This document shows positions 9,531-17,377 of a stretch of DNA of 64,000 bases, piece after piece. The position numbers were made by a program, and so were the translations under genes. Origin of the DNA: Blautia parvula (GTDB lineage Bacteria > Bacillota > Clostridia > Lachnospirales > Lachnospiraceae); contig NZ_CP084061.1 of NCBI RefSeq assembly GCF_020215665.1, forward strand, positions 744,001 to 808,000. The letters are read 5' to 3'. Below the pieces are notes generated by a model. That model saw only the letters and a list, made by a program, of their open reading frames with translations. It had not been told where the DNA came from and made no database searches. Position 1 is the stretch's first letter. Every line of letters begins with the position of its first letter.

Positions 9531-9950
9531 ATGCCTATTAAGAAATCAACGACAAAAGCAGCTGCGACAGAGGCTGTGAAGACAACGACCGAAGAGAAGA
9601 AGACAGAGGCAGCAAAAGCTGCAGAACCAGTAAAAGCTGCAAAAACACCAGAGAAAAAACAGCCTGTAAAACGTGCCGCTGCAAAGAAAGCCGTAGCTGA
9701 GAAAAAAGCAGCCGTAAAACCTGCCGCAAAAGCTGCGGAAGCAAAGAAATTTGTTTATGTTCAGTGCCTGGGCAACGAATACAAGGTTGAAGATATTGAA
9801 AACAGTGTAAAAAAAGCATGGATGGACGAGACCGGAAAAAAAGAGAGCGACATCAAAGAAATGCAGATTTACATCAAACCGGAAGAGAACGCCGCTTACT
9901 ATGTGATCAACAATGAATACAAAGAAGGCGGAAATAAAGTGGATTTATAA
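9531..9950 (+). CDS. DUF6465-like protein with histone-H1-like basic tail
   Basis: A 139-residue protein in two parts. The first about 75 residues are Lys/Ala/Pro/Thr low-complexity sequence (for example KKAVAEKKAAVKPAAKAAEA), like the DNA-binding tails of bacterial H1-type proteins. The rest is a small folded domain (KFVYVQCLGNEYKVEDIE, then EMQIYIKPEENAAYYVINNE) that resembles DUF6465. AGGAGG lies 9 bp before the ATG. A nucleoid-binding role is inferred from the tail only. It is followed by a clear terminator. Confidence 0.65.
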   Translation: MPIKKSTTKAAATEAVKTTTEEKKTEAAKAAEPVKAAKTPEKKQPVKRAAAKKAVAEKKAAVKPAAKAAEAKKFVYVQCLGNEYKVEDIENSVKKAWMDETGKKESDIKEMQIYIKPEENAAYYVINNEYKEGGNKVDL

Positions 9951-9983
9951 GAACTTATTTTCAACGGGTTTTATGTAAAAGGA

Positions 9984-10025
9984 AAAGAGGGAGCTCCTTC
10001 ATGCGGAAGAAGCGCCCTCTTTTTT
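9984..10025 (+). terminator. Rho-independent terminator
   Basis: The stem AAAGAGGG/CCCTCTTT, with further pairing inside the loop, runs straight into a T run. It lies about 35 bp after the H1-like gene. Confidence 0.85.
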
Positions 10026-10083
10026 GAATGAGTGATCATTCAACTTTTTTCTGAGAAAGTATGTTTCTCAGGCAGGACGAAGA

Positions 10084-10305
10084 TTAAAGCTGAGTAGATC
10101 CGCTTGACATCTGTCTTTCCTGTGCTTCGATCATTTTCTTAACCATATAACCACCAACGGAACCGTTCTGTTTGGAAGTCAGGTTTCCGTTGTAACCGTC
10201 TGTAAGCGGTACACCTAACTCGTTGGCTACCTCATATTTGAAACGGTTTAATGCACTCTTTGCTTCGGGTACTGCTGCGCTGTTAGAAGAATTTGTGTTA
10301 GACAT
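10084..10305 (-). CDS. Small acid-soluble spore protein, alpha/beta type
   Basis: A 73-residue SASP. It shows the conserved germination protease site region (FKYEVANELGVPL) and the C-terminal DNA-binding helix (GYNGNLTSKQNGSVGGYMVKKMI). These proteins coat spore DNA and change it to an A-like form that resists UV. The N-terminus is Asn/Ser rich, as is usual. A GGAGGAAG site precedes the ATG. This is direct evidence that the organism belongs to a spore-forming lineage. A candidate sigma-G promoter lies upstream. Confidence 0.96.
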   Translation of the reverse strand: MSNTNSSNSAAVPEAKSALNRFKYEVANELGVPLTDGYNGNLTSKQNGSVGGYMVKKMIEAQERQMSSGSTQL

Positions 10306-10348
10306 GTTTTTCTTCCTCCTTAAATGTTTTGTTTTTTTGTTACAATGG

Positions 10349-10378
10349 TAGTATGTGATTTATTACTTTTTTTACACC
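10349..10378 (-). promoter_or_regulatory. Candidate sigma-G-type promoter of the spore protein gene
   Basis: On the minus strand, CATACTA fits the forespore -10 pattern CATNNTA, with GGTGT 18 bases upstream as a weak -35. The call rests on pattern and gene type only. Confidence 0.4.
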
Positions 10379-10508
10379 TAGAAGTTCTTTCAAGTTTTGA
10401 CAAATTTTGTGAATTGTATTACAATAGTGATTCGGTGAATAAAACATTTAATTTGCGTAAGGGGATTTGTATAATTCTGTAAAATATGTATAAAATTTAA
10501 AATAATAA

Positions 10509-10537
10509 TTGCAGTTAGTTGTTATATTTGCTATAAT
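10509..10537 (+). promoter_or_regulatory. Vegetative promoter of mgsA
   Basis: TTGCAG and TATAAT are separated by 17 bases, ending 33 bp before the mgsA start. This is a good sigma-A match in an A+T-rich 265-bp divergent gap between the spore protein gene and mgsA. Confidence 0.65.
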
Positions 10538-10570
10538 TGTTCTGATAAAAGAAAATGAGGATGATAGAAT

Positions 10571-10963
10571 ATGAATGTTGGTATTATAGCGCACAACAGT
10601 AAAAAACCTCTGATTGAAGATTTTTGTATTGCTTATAAGAATATTCTGGCAAAACACCAGGTCTATGCCACCGGAACCACAGGCAGAAGGATTGAAGAAG
10701 TGACCAATCTGCATGTGCATAAATTCCTTCCGGGAAGCATGGGCGGCGATAAGCAGTTTACGGAGATGATAGAACGCGGTGATATAGATATGGTGATCTT
10801 TTTCTATAACCCGGCTATGATCGATCAGAAAGAACCGGATGTCTACCAGATATCACGGTGCTGTGACCAGTACAATATCCCTATCGCTACAAACATCGCT
10901 ACAGCGGAATCCCTGATACTGGGACTTGACCAGGGGGATCTGGACTGGCGTATGAATAAGTAG
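10571..10963 (+). CDS. mgsA: Methylglyoxal synthase
   Basis: A 130-residue MgsA. It converts dihydroxyacetone phosphate to methylglyoxal and phosphate, a bypass that relieves sugar-phosphate stress. Seen: the N-terminal IIAHNSKK with the conserved His, the phosphate loop ATGTTGRRI, the catalytic Asp in PGSMGGDKQ (Asp60), and IPIATNIATAE near the end. The family's usual FFxDP segment reads FFYNP here, Asp to Asn. It stands first in a run with rsmD and coaD, 20 bp from rsmD, and has its own promoter. Confidence 0.95.
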   Translation: MNVGIIAHNSKKPLIEDFCIAYKNILAKHQVYATGTTGRRIEEVTNLHVHKFLPGSMGGDKQFTEMIERGDIDMVIFFYNPAMIDQKEPDVYQISRCCDQYNIPIATNIATAESLILGLDQGDLDWRMNK

Positions 10964-10983
10964 AGAAAAGGAATTACAACAAG

Positions 10984-11535
10984 ATGAGAGTGATTGCAGG
11001 AAGTGCAAAGAGTATGCCCCTCAAGACAATCCCCGGTACGGACACCCGGCCGACCACCGACAGAATCAAGGAAACGCTGTTCAATATGCTGCAGCCGTAT
11101 CTGTGTGACTGCCGGTTCCTGGATATATTTTCAGGCAGCGGTGCCATCGGGATTGAAGCATTGAGCAGAGGGGCATATTCGTGTGTCTTTATAGAAAAAA
11201 ATAAAAAAGCGGCAGAGTGTATCCGGGAAAATCTGAAATTTACCCGGCTTGCTGACAGCGCAGAACTTTACTGCCAGGACGTATTTTCCGCCCTGGGTGT
11301 TCTGGAGGGCAGTGAGCCCTTCGGCTGTATTTTCATGGACCCTCCCTATAACAGGGAACTGGAAAAACAGGTGCTTTCGGTGCTTTCCAAAGCATCCTAT
11401 GTGGATGAGGACACCCTGATTGTGGTGGAAGCCTCCTTAGAGACACCTTTTGATTATCTGGAAGAGTATGGCTTCACAATGGTAAAAGACAAGAGATACA
11501 AGACGAACCGGCACATTTTCCTGAGAAAGGCATGA
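10984..11535 (+). CDS. rsmD: 16S rRNA (guanine966-N2)-methyltransferase
   Basis: A 183-residue RsmD. The N-terminus [18 protein letters not shown] and [15 protein letters not shown] are family hallmarks. SAM motif I is [20 protein letters not shown] and the catalytic N-methyltransferase motif is MDPPYN. It methylates G966 of 16S rRNA during 30S assembly. It lies 10 bp before coaD, reproducing the ylbH-ylbI order of Bacillus. Confidence 0.95.
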   Translation: MRVIAGSAKSMPLKTIPGTDTRPTTDRIKETLFNMLQPYLCDCRFLDIFSGSGAIGIEALSRGAYSCVFIEKNKKAAECIRENLKFTRLADSAELYCQDVFSALGVLEGSEPFGCIFMDPPYNRELEKQVLSVLSKASYVDEDTLIVVEASLETPFDYLEEYGFTMVKDKRYKTNRHIFLRKA

Positions 11536-11545
11536 GATACGAGCA

Positions 11546-12037
11546 ATGGTGAGAGCAATTTATCCGGGCAGTTTTGACCCGGCAACTTTTGGACATCTGG
11601 ACGTGATAAGGAGAGCAGCGGAACTTTTTGATGAGGTAATTGTTGGAGTTTTGATGAATTCTGAAAAAAGTCCGTTGTTTTCTGTGGAAGAACGTGTTAA
11701 TATATTAAAGAAAGTGACGGCAGATATCCCGAACCTGAAGATAACATCCTTTTCAGGCTTGTCGGTGAATTTTGCCAGAAGCTGTGATGCCAAGGTGATT
11801 ATCCGCGGTCTGCGGGCAATTACCGATTTTGAATATGAACTGCAGATGGCGCAGACCAACCGGGTGCTTGCCAGAGATGTGGATACCATGTTTCTGACTA
11901 CCAGCCTGGAGTACGCTTATCTGAGTTCCACCACTGTAAAAGAAGCCGCCTATTTCGGCGCGGATATTTCCAAGTTCGCTCCGGAATACGTCGTTGAAAA
12001 AGTGAGAGAGAAATTCGCACAGAAGGAAAAAAAGTAA
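11546..12037 (+). CDS. coaD: Phosphopantetheine adenylyltransferase
   Basis: A 163-residue CoaD. It makes dephospho-CoA from 4'-phosphopantetheine and ATP, the penultimate step of CoA synthesis. The nucleotidyltransferase signature TFGH follows [28 protein letters not shown] and the ISSTxVKE-type loop ([11 protein letters not shown]) complete the site. Length is typical. It is probably translated from the rsmD transcript and followed closely by the coiled-coil gene at 12060. Confidence 0.97.
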   Translation: MVRAIYPGSFDPATFGHLDVIRRAAELFDEVIVGVLMNSEKSPLFSVEERVNILKKVTADIPNLKITSFSGLSVNFARSCDAKVIIRGLRAITDFEYELQMAQTNRVLARDVDTMFLTTSLEYAYLSSTTVKEAAYFGADISKFAPEYVVEKVREKFAQKEKK

Positions 12038-12059
12038 GAATACAATAAGGAGAATGATT

Positions 12060-12686
12060 ATGAGTAGCAGAATTGAACAGATTATCGAAGAAATTGAAGA
12101 ATATGTAGAGAGCTGCAAATATCAGCCATTGTCCACCACGAAAATCGTAGTGAACAAGGAAGAATTAGAAGAACTGCTTCGTGAACTGCGTATGAAGACT
12201 CCGGATGAAATCAAGAGATACCAGAAGATCATCAGCAATAAGGATGCCATCCTGGCTGATGCCCAGGCTAAGGCAGACGCTATCATCGCTGAGACAAAAG
12301 TGCAGGTACAGGAGATGGTAAAAGAGTCTGAGGTGATGCAGCAGGCATACGCGCAGGCCAATGAGACTGTGAATACTGCTAACCGTCAGGCACAGGATAT
12401 CATTGACGCGGCAACAAACGATGCCAACAATCTGCGCCTCAGTGCAATTTCCTATACCGATGAAATGATGGCTAACATGGGTCAGATCATGGCGAATACT
12501 CTTGAGGATGCCGGTTCCAAATACAATGAGTTCGTACGTTCCCTGCAGGCTTCTCTGGATGTGATCAACAGAAACAGAAGCGAACTGCAGCCTCAGTTAG
12601 GAGGCGTTGCGCCGGTACAGGAGGCTGCACCGGAGACTGAGGGCGTTTCCCTGGATGACGATGATTTAGATGATTTCGACGAATAA
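12060..12686 (+). CDS. Coiled-coil protein resembling ATP synthase/DivIVA-type stalks, function unknown
   Basis: A 208-residue helical protein. Residues about 5-130 are Glu/Ala/Gln-rich heptad sequence (for example DAILADAQAKADAIIAETK), often annotated as a V-ATPase-like or DivIVA-like stalk. The end is strikingly acidic (SLDDDDLDDFDE). I choose ATG 12060 because AAGGAG at 12047-12052 is seven bases away; the ATG at 12054 is too close. It follows coaD directly in this lineage. The final 21 bp overlap the end of ylbJ on the other strand. A cell division or envelope role is guesswork. Confidence 0.7.
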   Translation: MSSRIEQIIEEIEEYVESCKYQPLSTTKIVVNKEELEELLRELRMKTPDEIKRYQKIISNKDAILADAQAKADAIIAETKVQVQEMVKESEVMQQAYAQANETVNTANRQAQDIIDAATNDANNLRLSAISYTDEMMANMGQIMANTLEDAGSKYNEFVRSLQASLDVINRNRSELQPQLGGVAPVQEAAPETEGVSLDDDDLDDFDE

Positions 12687-13610
12687 GAATGCCAGAAGGC
12701 CTGTGAGCAGAAAGTTTGTAAGCTTTGCCCATACATAAGGCCCGAAGGACAGGTCTGTTCCCGCAAGCATGGACTTTGTCTGGGCTGCAACGCAGATGCC
12801 GCCGAAGGCGGTGATCCCCAGCAGCATGGGGTATAAAAAAGTAAGACTCCAGCCGGTGCCTGCCAGGGCAGTGATTCCGGTGGTCATTTCCGTGACACCG
12901 CACATGACATACATAACCGGCCCGAGAGGTGTAAATACTTTTTTGATGACACCCTGGAAGACAGAAAAGAGGATGATATATCCTCCCAGTTTTGTGATGG
13001 ACTCAAATCCGTTCATAATAGAGGTATCCAGAATTTCTCCCAGTGGGGATTGGATGGATATCTCTTTTTCATTTCCTGCCGGGGGGCAGGTGTCAGCGGC
13101 AATGGCGCTGTGGTCTGCTTTCTTTCGGAAGAGAAGGCAGCACAGGTAGTTGGCAAGATAAATGATGCAGTAGGTGGGAAGGATCAGTGCTTTCTGTCCC
13201 AGCGCCTGCAGGCAGACATAGGAGGAGAGAAAGGACGGGCCAGGGTGATTGGCAAAGGTGAGAAGGTATTCTGCCTCTTTTTTGGAAATCCGGTTTTCCC
13301 GGTAGAGGTCAGCCGTCACCTTGGCGCCCATGGGATAGCCGCAGACAAATCCCAGAAGCAGTGCGTAGGCGCCGTCACAGGTAAGGGCAAAAAAGCGGTG
13401 CCACAGGCCTGACGGTATGCGGATCCATTTTTTCAGCAGGTCAGTCCGGATCAGCAGGTTTGAAATGATCATGAAGGGCAGCAGAGAAGGCAGCAGGGTC
13501 TCAAACCACAGCATCAGGCCGGAAGCTGCACAGGTAAATGAGGTGTCCGGGAATAGGAGGAGAAAGGATAGCATAATTAGGAAGGGGAGTAGGAATAGAA
13601 AACGTTTCAT
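12666..13610 (-). CDS. ylbJ: Sporulation integral membrane protein YlbJ
   Basis: A 314-residue polytopic protein with about eight hydrophobic segments and the nucleoside-recognition (gate) domain seen in YlbJ and SpoIIM-type proteins. Motifs include FETLLPSLLPFMIISNLL, LGFVCGYPMGAKVTADLY and FANHPGPSFLSSY. In Bacillus, YlbJ is needed for heat-resistant spores. The gene neighbours rsmD (ylbH) and coaD (ylbI) as in Bacillus, but points the other way and converges on the coiled-coil gene with a 21-bp tail overlap. Confidence 0.9.
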   Translation of the reverse strand: MKRFLFLLPFLIMLSFLLLFPDTSFTCAASGLMLWFETLLPSLLPFMIISNLLIRTDLLKKWIRIPSGLWHRFFALTCDGAYALLLGFVCGYPMGAKVTADLYRENRISKKEAEYLLTFANHPGPSFLSSYVCLQALGQKALILPTYCIIYLANYLCCLLFRKKADHSAIAADTCPPAGNEKEISIQSPLGEILDTSIMNGFESITKLGGYIILFSVFQGVIKKVFTPLGPVMYVMCGVTEMTTGITALAGTGWSLTFLYPMLLGITAFGGICVAAQTKSMLAGTDLSFGPYVWAKLTNFLLTGLLAFLFVEII

Positions 13611-14089
13611 AGAGGGAGCTCCTGGGGTTTTTTTAATTATATGCGGGGGTATGAGGATGAATGCGGACGGAAGTGTATGGGAGGAGGATGTGTTTTGAAG
13701 GACTTACAGCGGGTGTAAGTTGCTTTGTTTTTGGTGCTTTTTGAATGTTTTACTATAGCTAAAAAGTTTATATGTTTTAGACTTCCGGAGAAAAGGAGCA
13801 GGGGTGGCGGGGGGAAGCTGTCTGTGTCAGTGAGGCTAAGTGGAGGAGGCTGTGAGATCCACCGATTACGGAGACTTAGGCGCGAAGCCTATGCTGAGCG
13901 TCTTAGCCGCAGTTATCGGTTAGCTCACTGCTTCCGGAACCTCGAGCGGACACAGACAGCTTCCCCCCGCCGCCCCGTCCGTGAGCCACCAAACTAAAAC
14001 AGGTAAAAATCCCCCATCCCCTTGCCAAGCGGGGGAGAATGTGACAAAATAGAAGACAGCAGAGGAATAAAATTACAGGAGGAATCAAT
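13611..14089. other. 480-bp gap without a gene
   Basis: This stretch between ylbJ and pepD holds no convincing coding sequence. Its main content is the structured inverted repeat at 13806-13971. The rest is A+T-rich leader sequence; an AGGAGG site at 14077-14082 belongs to pepD. Confidence 0.7.
13806..13971. repeat. 166-bp structured element with 23-bp perfect inverted ends
   Basis: The outer arms 13806-13828 and 13949-13971 are perfect reverse complements (begin GGCGGGGGGAAGCTGTCTGT). Inside lie further nested pairings: CAGTGAG-GCTAA with TTAGC-TCACTG, and a small hairpin TAGGC-GCGAA-GCCTA. The whole can fold into one long cruciform or RNA rod. It could be a non-autonomous mobile repeat or a structured RNA; no coding frame is convincing. 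Confidence 0.75.
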
Positions 14090-15538
14090 ATGTCAGTATT
14101 AGAAAATCTGAAACCGGAAAGAGTGTTCCATTATTTTGAGGAGATCACAAAAATTCCTCATGGTTCCGGCAATACACAGCAGATCAGTGATTATCTTGCG
14201 GCTTTCGCCAAAGAACACAGCCTTCGCTATATACAGGATGAGAGAGGGAATGTGATCATTTTTAAGGATGCAGCCAGTGGATATGAGAATGCACCGGGAG
14301 TGATTCTGCAGGGGCATGTGGATATGGTGTGCGAGAAGCTTCCGGGCAGTACACATGATTTTACGAAGGATCCGCTCACACTTTTTGTGGAGGGCGATAT
14401 TATACATGCGGACGGTACGACTCTGGGCGGGGATGACGGCATTGCCGTGGCCTATGAGCTGGCCATTCTGGAGGATGATAAACTGCAGCATCCGGCCATT
14501 GAGGCTGTGTTTACCGTGGATGAGGAAATCGGACTTCTGGGCGCATCCGCACTGGATACTGCCCCGTTAAAGGGAAAATACCTGATCAATCTGGACTCCG
14601 AGGAGGAGGGAATCCTCTGGGCAGGCTGTGCAGGCGGTATGACTAGTATCAGCGAGCTGCCTGTTAATTATCAGGAGAGGACAGGAATCCGCTATGATAT
14701 CAAGGTGGATGGACTTCTGGGAGGGCATTCCGGAGCGGAGATTGATAAGATCCGGGCAAATGCCACACTGCTTCTGGCCAGATTTCTCCACGAATTCAGA
14801 GAGTTCGGAGAGTTTGGGCTGATTTCTTTGAGCGGCGGACAAAAGGACAATGCCATTCCGCGCCAGGCAGAGGCATCCGTGCTGACAGAACAGGAAGACG
14901 GGGAAAAGCTGGTGAGCTATGCGGCAGAGTTTACACAGATGCTGAGAAAAGAGTATACAGGTACAGATGAGGGTATCACAGTGACGGCTGTATGCCGGGG
15001 TGAGCAGACGGAACAGGTGCTTCATCCTGTAAGCCAGGAAAAAGTAATCTTCTTCCTTATGAATTATCCCAATGGTATTCAGAAAATGTGCGGTTTCATT
15101 GACGGGCTTGTGGAGACTTCCTGCAATGTGGGGGTTACAAGACTGGAAAGTGAGTGCCTGGCCTGCTCCACCAGCGTGAGAAGCTCCGCAGGTTCTGCCA
15201 AGAAGGCGCTGGCAGGAAAGATTCAGTACCTGACTGAATTTCTGGGAGGTGAGTACCATGTGGAAGGAGATTATCCGTCATGGGAGTACCGCCAGGATTC
15301 TGTCCTGCGTCCGCTGATGGTACAGGTATATAAAGAAATGTATAAGGAGGAGCCTGCTGTCCAGGTGATTCATGCAGGTCTGGAATGCGGTCTGTTCTAT
15401 GAGAAGATCCCGGGGCTTGACTGTATCTCCATCGGACCGAATATGAAGGATATCCATACTTCTGAGGAGACACTTTCCATCTCCTCCACAGCAAGGGTCT
15501 ATGAGTATCTGCTGGAAGTATTGAAAAGATTGAAATAA
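14090..15538 (+). CDS. pepD: Aminoacyl-histidine dipeptidase (M20 family)
   Basis: A 482-residue PepD-type metallopeptidase that hydrolyses Xaa-His and related dipeptides in the cytoplasm. Metal-binding motifs are visible in order: GHVDMVCEK, TTLGGDDGIAVAYE, FTVDEEIGLLGA, and a C-terminal VIHAGLECGLF. The insertion between the two halves is the dimerisation/lid domain. AGGAGG precedes the ATG by seven bases. It is transcribed as a single gene after the structured repeat. Length and N-terminus (LENLKPERVFHYFEEI) match the family. Confidence 0.95.
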   Translation: MSVLENLKPERVFHYFEEITKIPHGSGNTQQISDYLAAFAKEHSLRYIQDERGNVIIFKDAASGYENAPGVILQGHVDMVCEKLPGSTHDFTKDPLTLFVEGDIIHADGTTLGGDDGIAVAYELAILEDDKLQHPAIEAVFTVDEEIGLLGASALDTAPLKGKYLINLDSEEEGILWAGCAGGMTSISELPVNYQERTGIRYDIKVDGLLGGHSGAEIDKIRANATLLLARFLHEFREFGEFGLISLSGGQKDNAIPRQAEASVLTEQEDGEKLVSYAAEFTQMLRKEYTGTDEGITVTAVCRGEQTEQVLHPVSQEKVIFFLMNYPNGIQKMCGFIDGLVETSCNVGVTRLESECLACSTSVRSSAGSAKKALAGKIQYLTEFLGGEYHVEGDYPSWEYRQDSVLRPLMVQVYKEMYKEEPAVQVIHAGLECGLFYEKIPGLDCISIGPNMKDIHTSEETLSISSTARVYEYLLEVLKRLK

Positions 15539-15689
15539 TAGAAAGCACGCTCTGCGAATTTTCTATTGTCATAAATAATTGGAATATTTTCCCCTGTCTG
15601 TTCATAAAATGATATGTACGGGTAAGAGCCGATCTTTACAGGCTCTGGTACAGGCACAGCCGAATTTTATGTCAGATGGGGGAATTTTT

Positions 15690-16358
15690 GTGCGGAAATG
15701 GATACTGTTTTTTCTGATTTTGGTGTTTGCGGATGTTTTTGCCATCAGTTCCCTGAAAGAACATGTTTCCCTGGATACCCTGCGTGAGGCCGGTATTCCT
15801 GTGGAGGAGATGGAGAAAGCGGGAATGTCTCCAAGAGAAATGCGGCTATATCTGCCTTTCTGGCAGGATATGGAGTATTTTCCCCTTGCAGTCCGCCCTC
15901 AGGAAAGGGAAGATCCGTTTTCCTTTACGGATACCTGGATGGAGGAGCGGAATTATGGAGGAAAGCGGAAACATGAAGGCTGCGACATTTTCGGTAAAGC
16001 AATGCTTTCCGGGTATTACCCTGTCATCAGCATCACGGACGGAACCGTGGAGAAAGTGGGATGGCTCCCTTTGGGCGGCTGGAGGATTGGAATCCGAAGT
16101 CCGAAAGGCGGCTATTTTTACTATGCCCATCTGAGCGGTTACGGCAGAGAATTTTTGGAGGGGGAATCTGTGAAGGCGGGAGAGCTTCTGGGATTTTTAG
16201 GTGACAGCGGATATGGTGAGGAGGGGACCTGCGGAAAGTTTGCACCCCATTTACATATGGGATTATACACAAGATACGGTCAGGATGAGGAATATGCTCT
16301 GAACCCGTACCCTGTGCTTGTATACCTGAAGGATCATACAAAGGAGATAAGTTACTGA
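15690..16358 (+). CDS. M23-family metallopeptidase (LytM/lysostaphin type), membrane anchored
   Basis: About 222 residues. An N-terminal hydrophobic segment (WILFFLILVFADVFAISSL) anchors or exports it. The C-terminal half is an M23 domain with the zinc ligands HEGCD (HxxxD) and HLH, and surrounding family sequence (ISITDGTVEKVGW, GYFYYAHL, GELLGFLGDSG). Such enzymes cut peptidoglycan cross-bridges or serve as sporulation factors. I prefer GTG 15690 after GGGGGA; ATG 15669 in frame is an alternative with a poorer site. Likely envelope or sporulation role, unproven. Confidence 0.85.
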   Translation: MRKWILFFLILVFADVFAISSLKEHVSLDTLREAGIPVEEMEKAGMSPREMRLYLPFWQDMEYFPLAVRPQEREDPFSFTDTWMEERNYGGKRKHEGCDIFGKAMLSGYYPVISITDGTVEKVGWLPLGGWRIGIRSPKGGYFYYAHLSGYGREFLEGESVKAGELLGFLGDSGYGEEGTCGKFAPHLHMGLYTRYGQDEEYALNPYPVLVYLKDHTKEISY

Positions 16359-16545
16359 ATTTCTATGGTGAGAGTTATAGAAATATGCTATACTTAAAAT
16401 ACCTTACGCGAAAACCGGGCCGTTATAGGGAAAACAAAGCGCGCGGCTCCGGATACCCACTTGGGCACCCCGCAGATTGTGCCGCAGCAGACGCGGCAAT
16501 GATAAGGGATAGAAAAACAGGCGCACTGGTAAGGAGTAATGTCTT

Positions 16546-17364
16546 ATGGAGATACATTTATGGCGTGAACTGCTGATTCCGTATGAACTTGCTGTCAAAG
16601 AGCTGGTTATTAAATTCAACCATCTGAAGAAGGAGCACAAAGAAAAGGACCTGTACTCCCCCATTGAACAAGTCAGCGGAAGAGTCAAAACGATCAACAG
16701 TATTCTGGAAAAAATGCAGAGAAAAAATATATCCTGGGCAGACCTGGAGGAGAAGGTGGAAGATATTGCCGGCATCCGGGTGATCTGCCAGTTTTATGAA
16801 GATATTGAAAAAGTGGCAGAGATCATAAGAAAGCGCCGGGATATGCAGGTGGTGGAGGAGAAGGATTATCTCACACACATGAAGGAGAGCGGCTACAGAA
16901 GCTATCATATGATCGTTCTGTATCATGTGGAGACTCTGGATGGCCCGAAAGACATCAGGGCTGAGATCCAGATCCGGACACTTGCCATGAATTTCTGGGC
17001 TACCATCGAACATTCCCTGCAATATAAGTATAAGGGAAATATGCCGCCTCACTTAAAGGCGCGGTTAAATCATGCAGCCCAGTCCATACTGCTTCTGGAC
17101 GAGGAAATGTCTTCTGTCCGGAATGAGGTTATGGATGCCCAGAATTCCATGCTGCACCAGTCTAATCTGGTGTCAGGGATTCTGAATAATATTGAGAATC
17201 TATACCACTATTCCAACAAGAGGGAAGTGGCAAAAATACAGGATGAGTTTTACCGGATTTATGAGACTAAGGATTTATCCAGACTGGAACGGTTCCACCG
17301 GGAGCTGGATATTATCGCTGAGGGCTATCGGGCCCAGGCAGTAGCTACAGAAGAAATTATGTAA
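16546..17364 (+). CDS. Small alarmone synthetase (GTP pyrophosphokinase, RelQ/YjbM type)
   Basis: A 272-residue single-domain RelA/SpoT synthetase with no hydrolase or TGS domain. Seen: IEQVSGRVKTINSILEKM, DIAGIRVICQF, the GYRSYHMIV segment and EIQIRTLAMNFWATIEHSLQYK, all synthetase-domain motifs. It makes (p)ppGpp from GTP/GDP and ATP. A C-terminal helical extension follows. It stands 13 bp before the rRNA methyltransferase gene and probably heads the operon through 22780. Confidence 0.93.
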   Translation: MEIHLWRELLIPYELAVKELVIKFNHLKKEHKEKDLYSPIEQVSGRVKTINSILEKMQRKNISWADLEEKVEDIAGIRVICQFYEDIEKVAEIIRKRRDMQVVEEKDYLTHMKESGYRSYHMIVLYHVETLDGPKDIRAEIQIRTLAMNFWATIEHSLQYKYKGNMPPHLKARLNHAAQSILLLDEEMSSVRNEVMDAQNSMLHQSNLVSGILNNIENLYHYSNKREVAKIQDEFYRIYETKDLSRLERFHRELDIIAEGYRAQAVATEEIM

Positions 17365-17377
17365 AAAGGACGAGACA

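Noticed and set aside
16385-16576. A 63-codon frame before the alarmone synthetase gene
   Set aside because: No ribosome site or family features; it overlaps the synthetase start in another frame.
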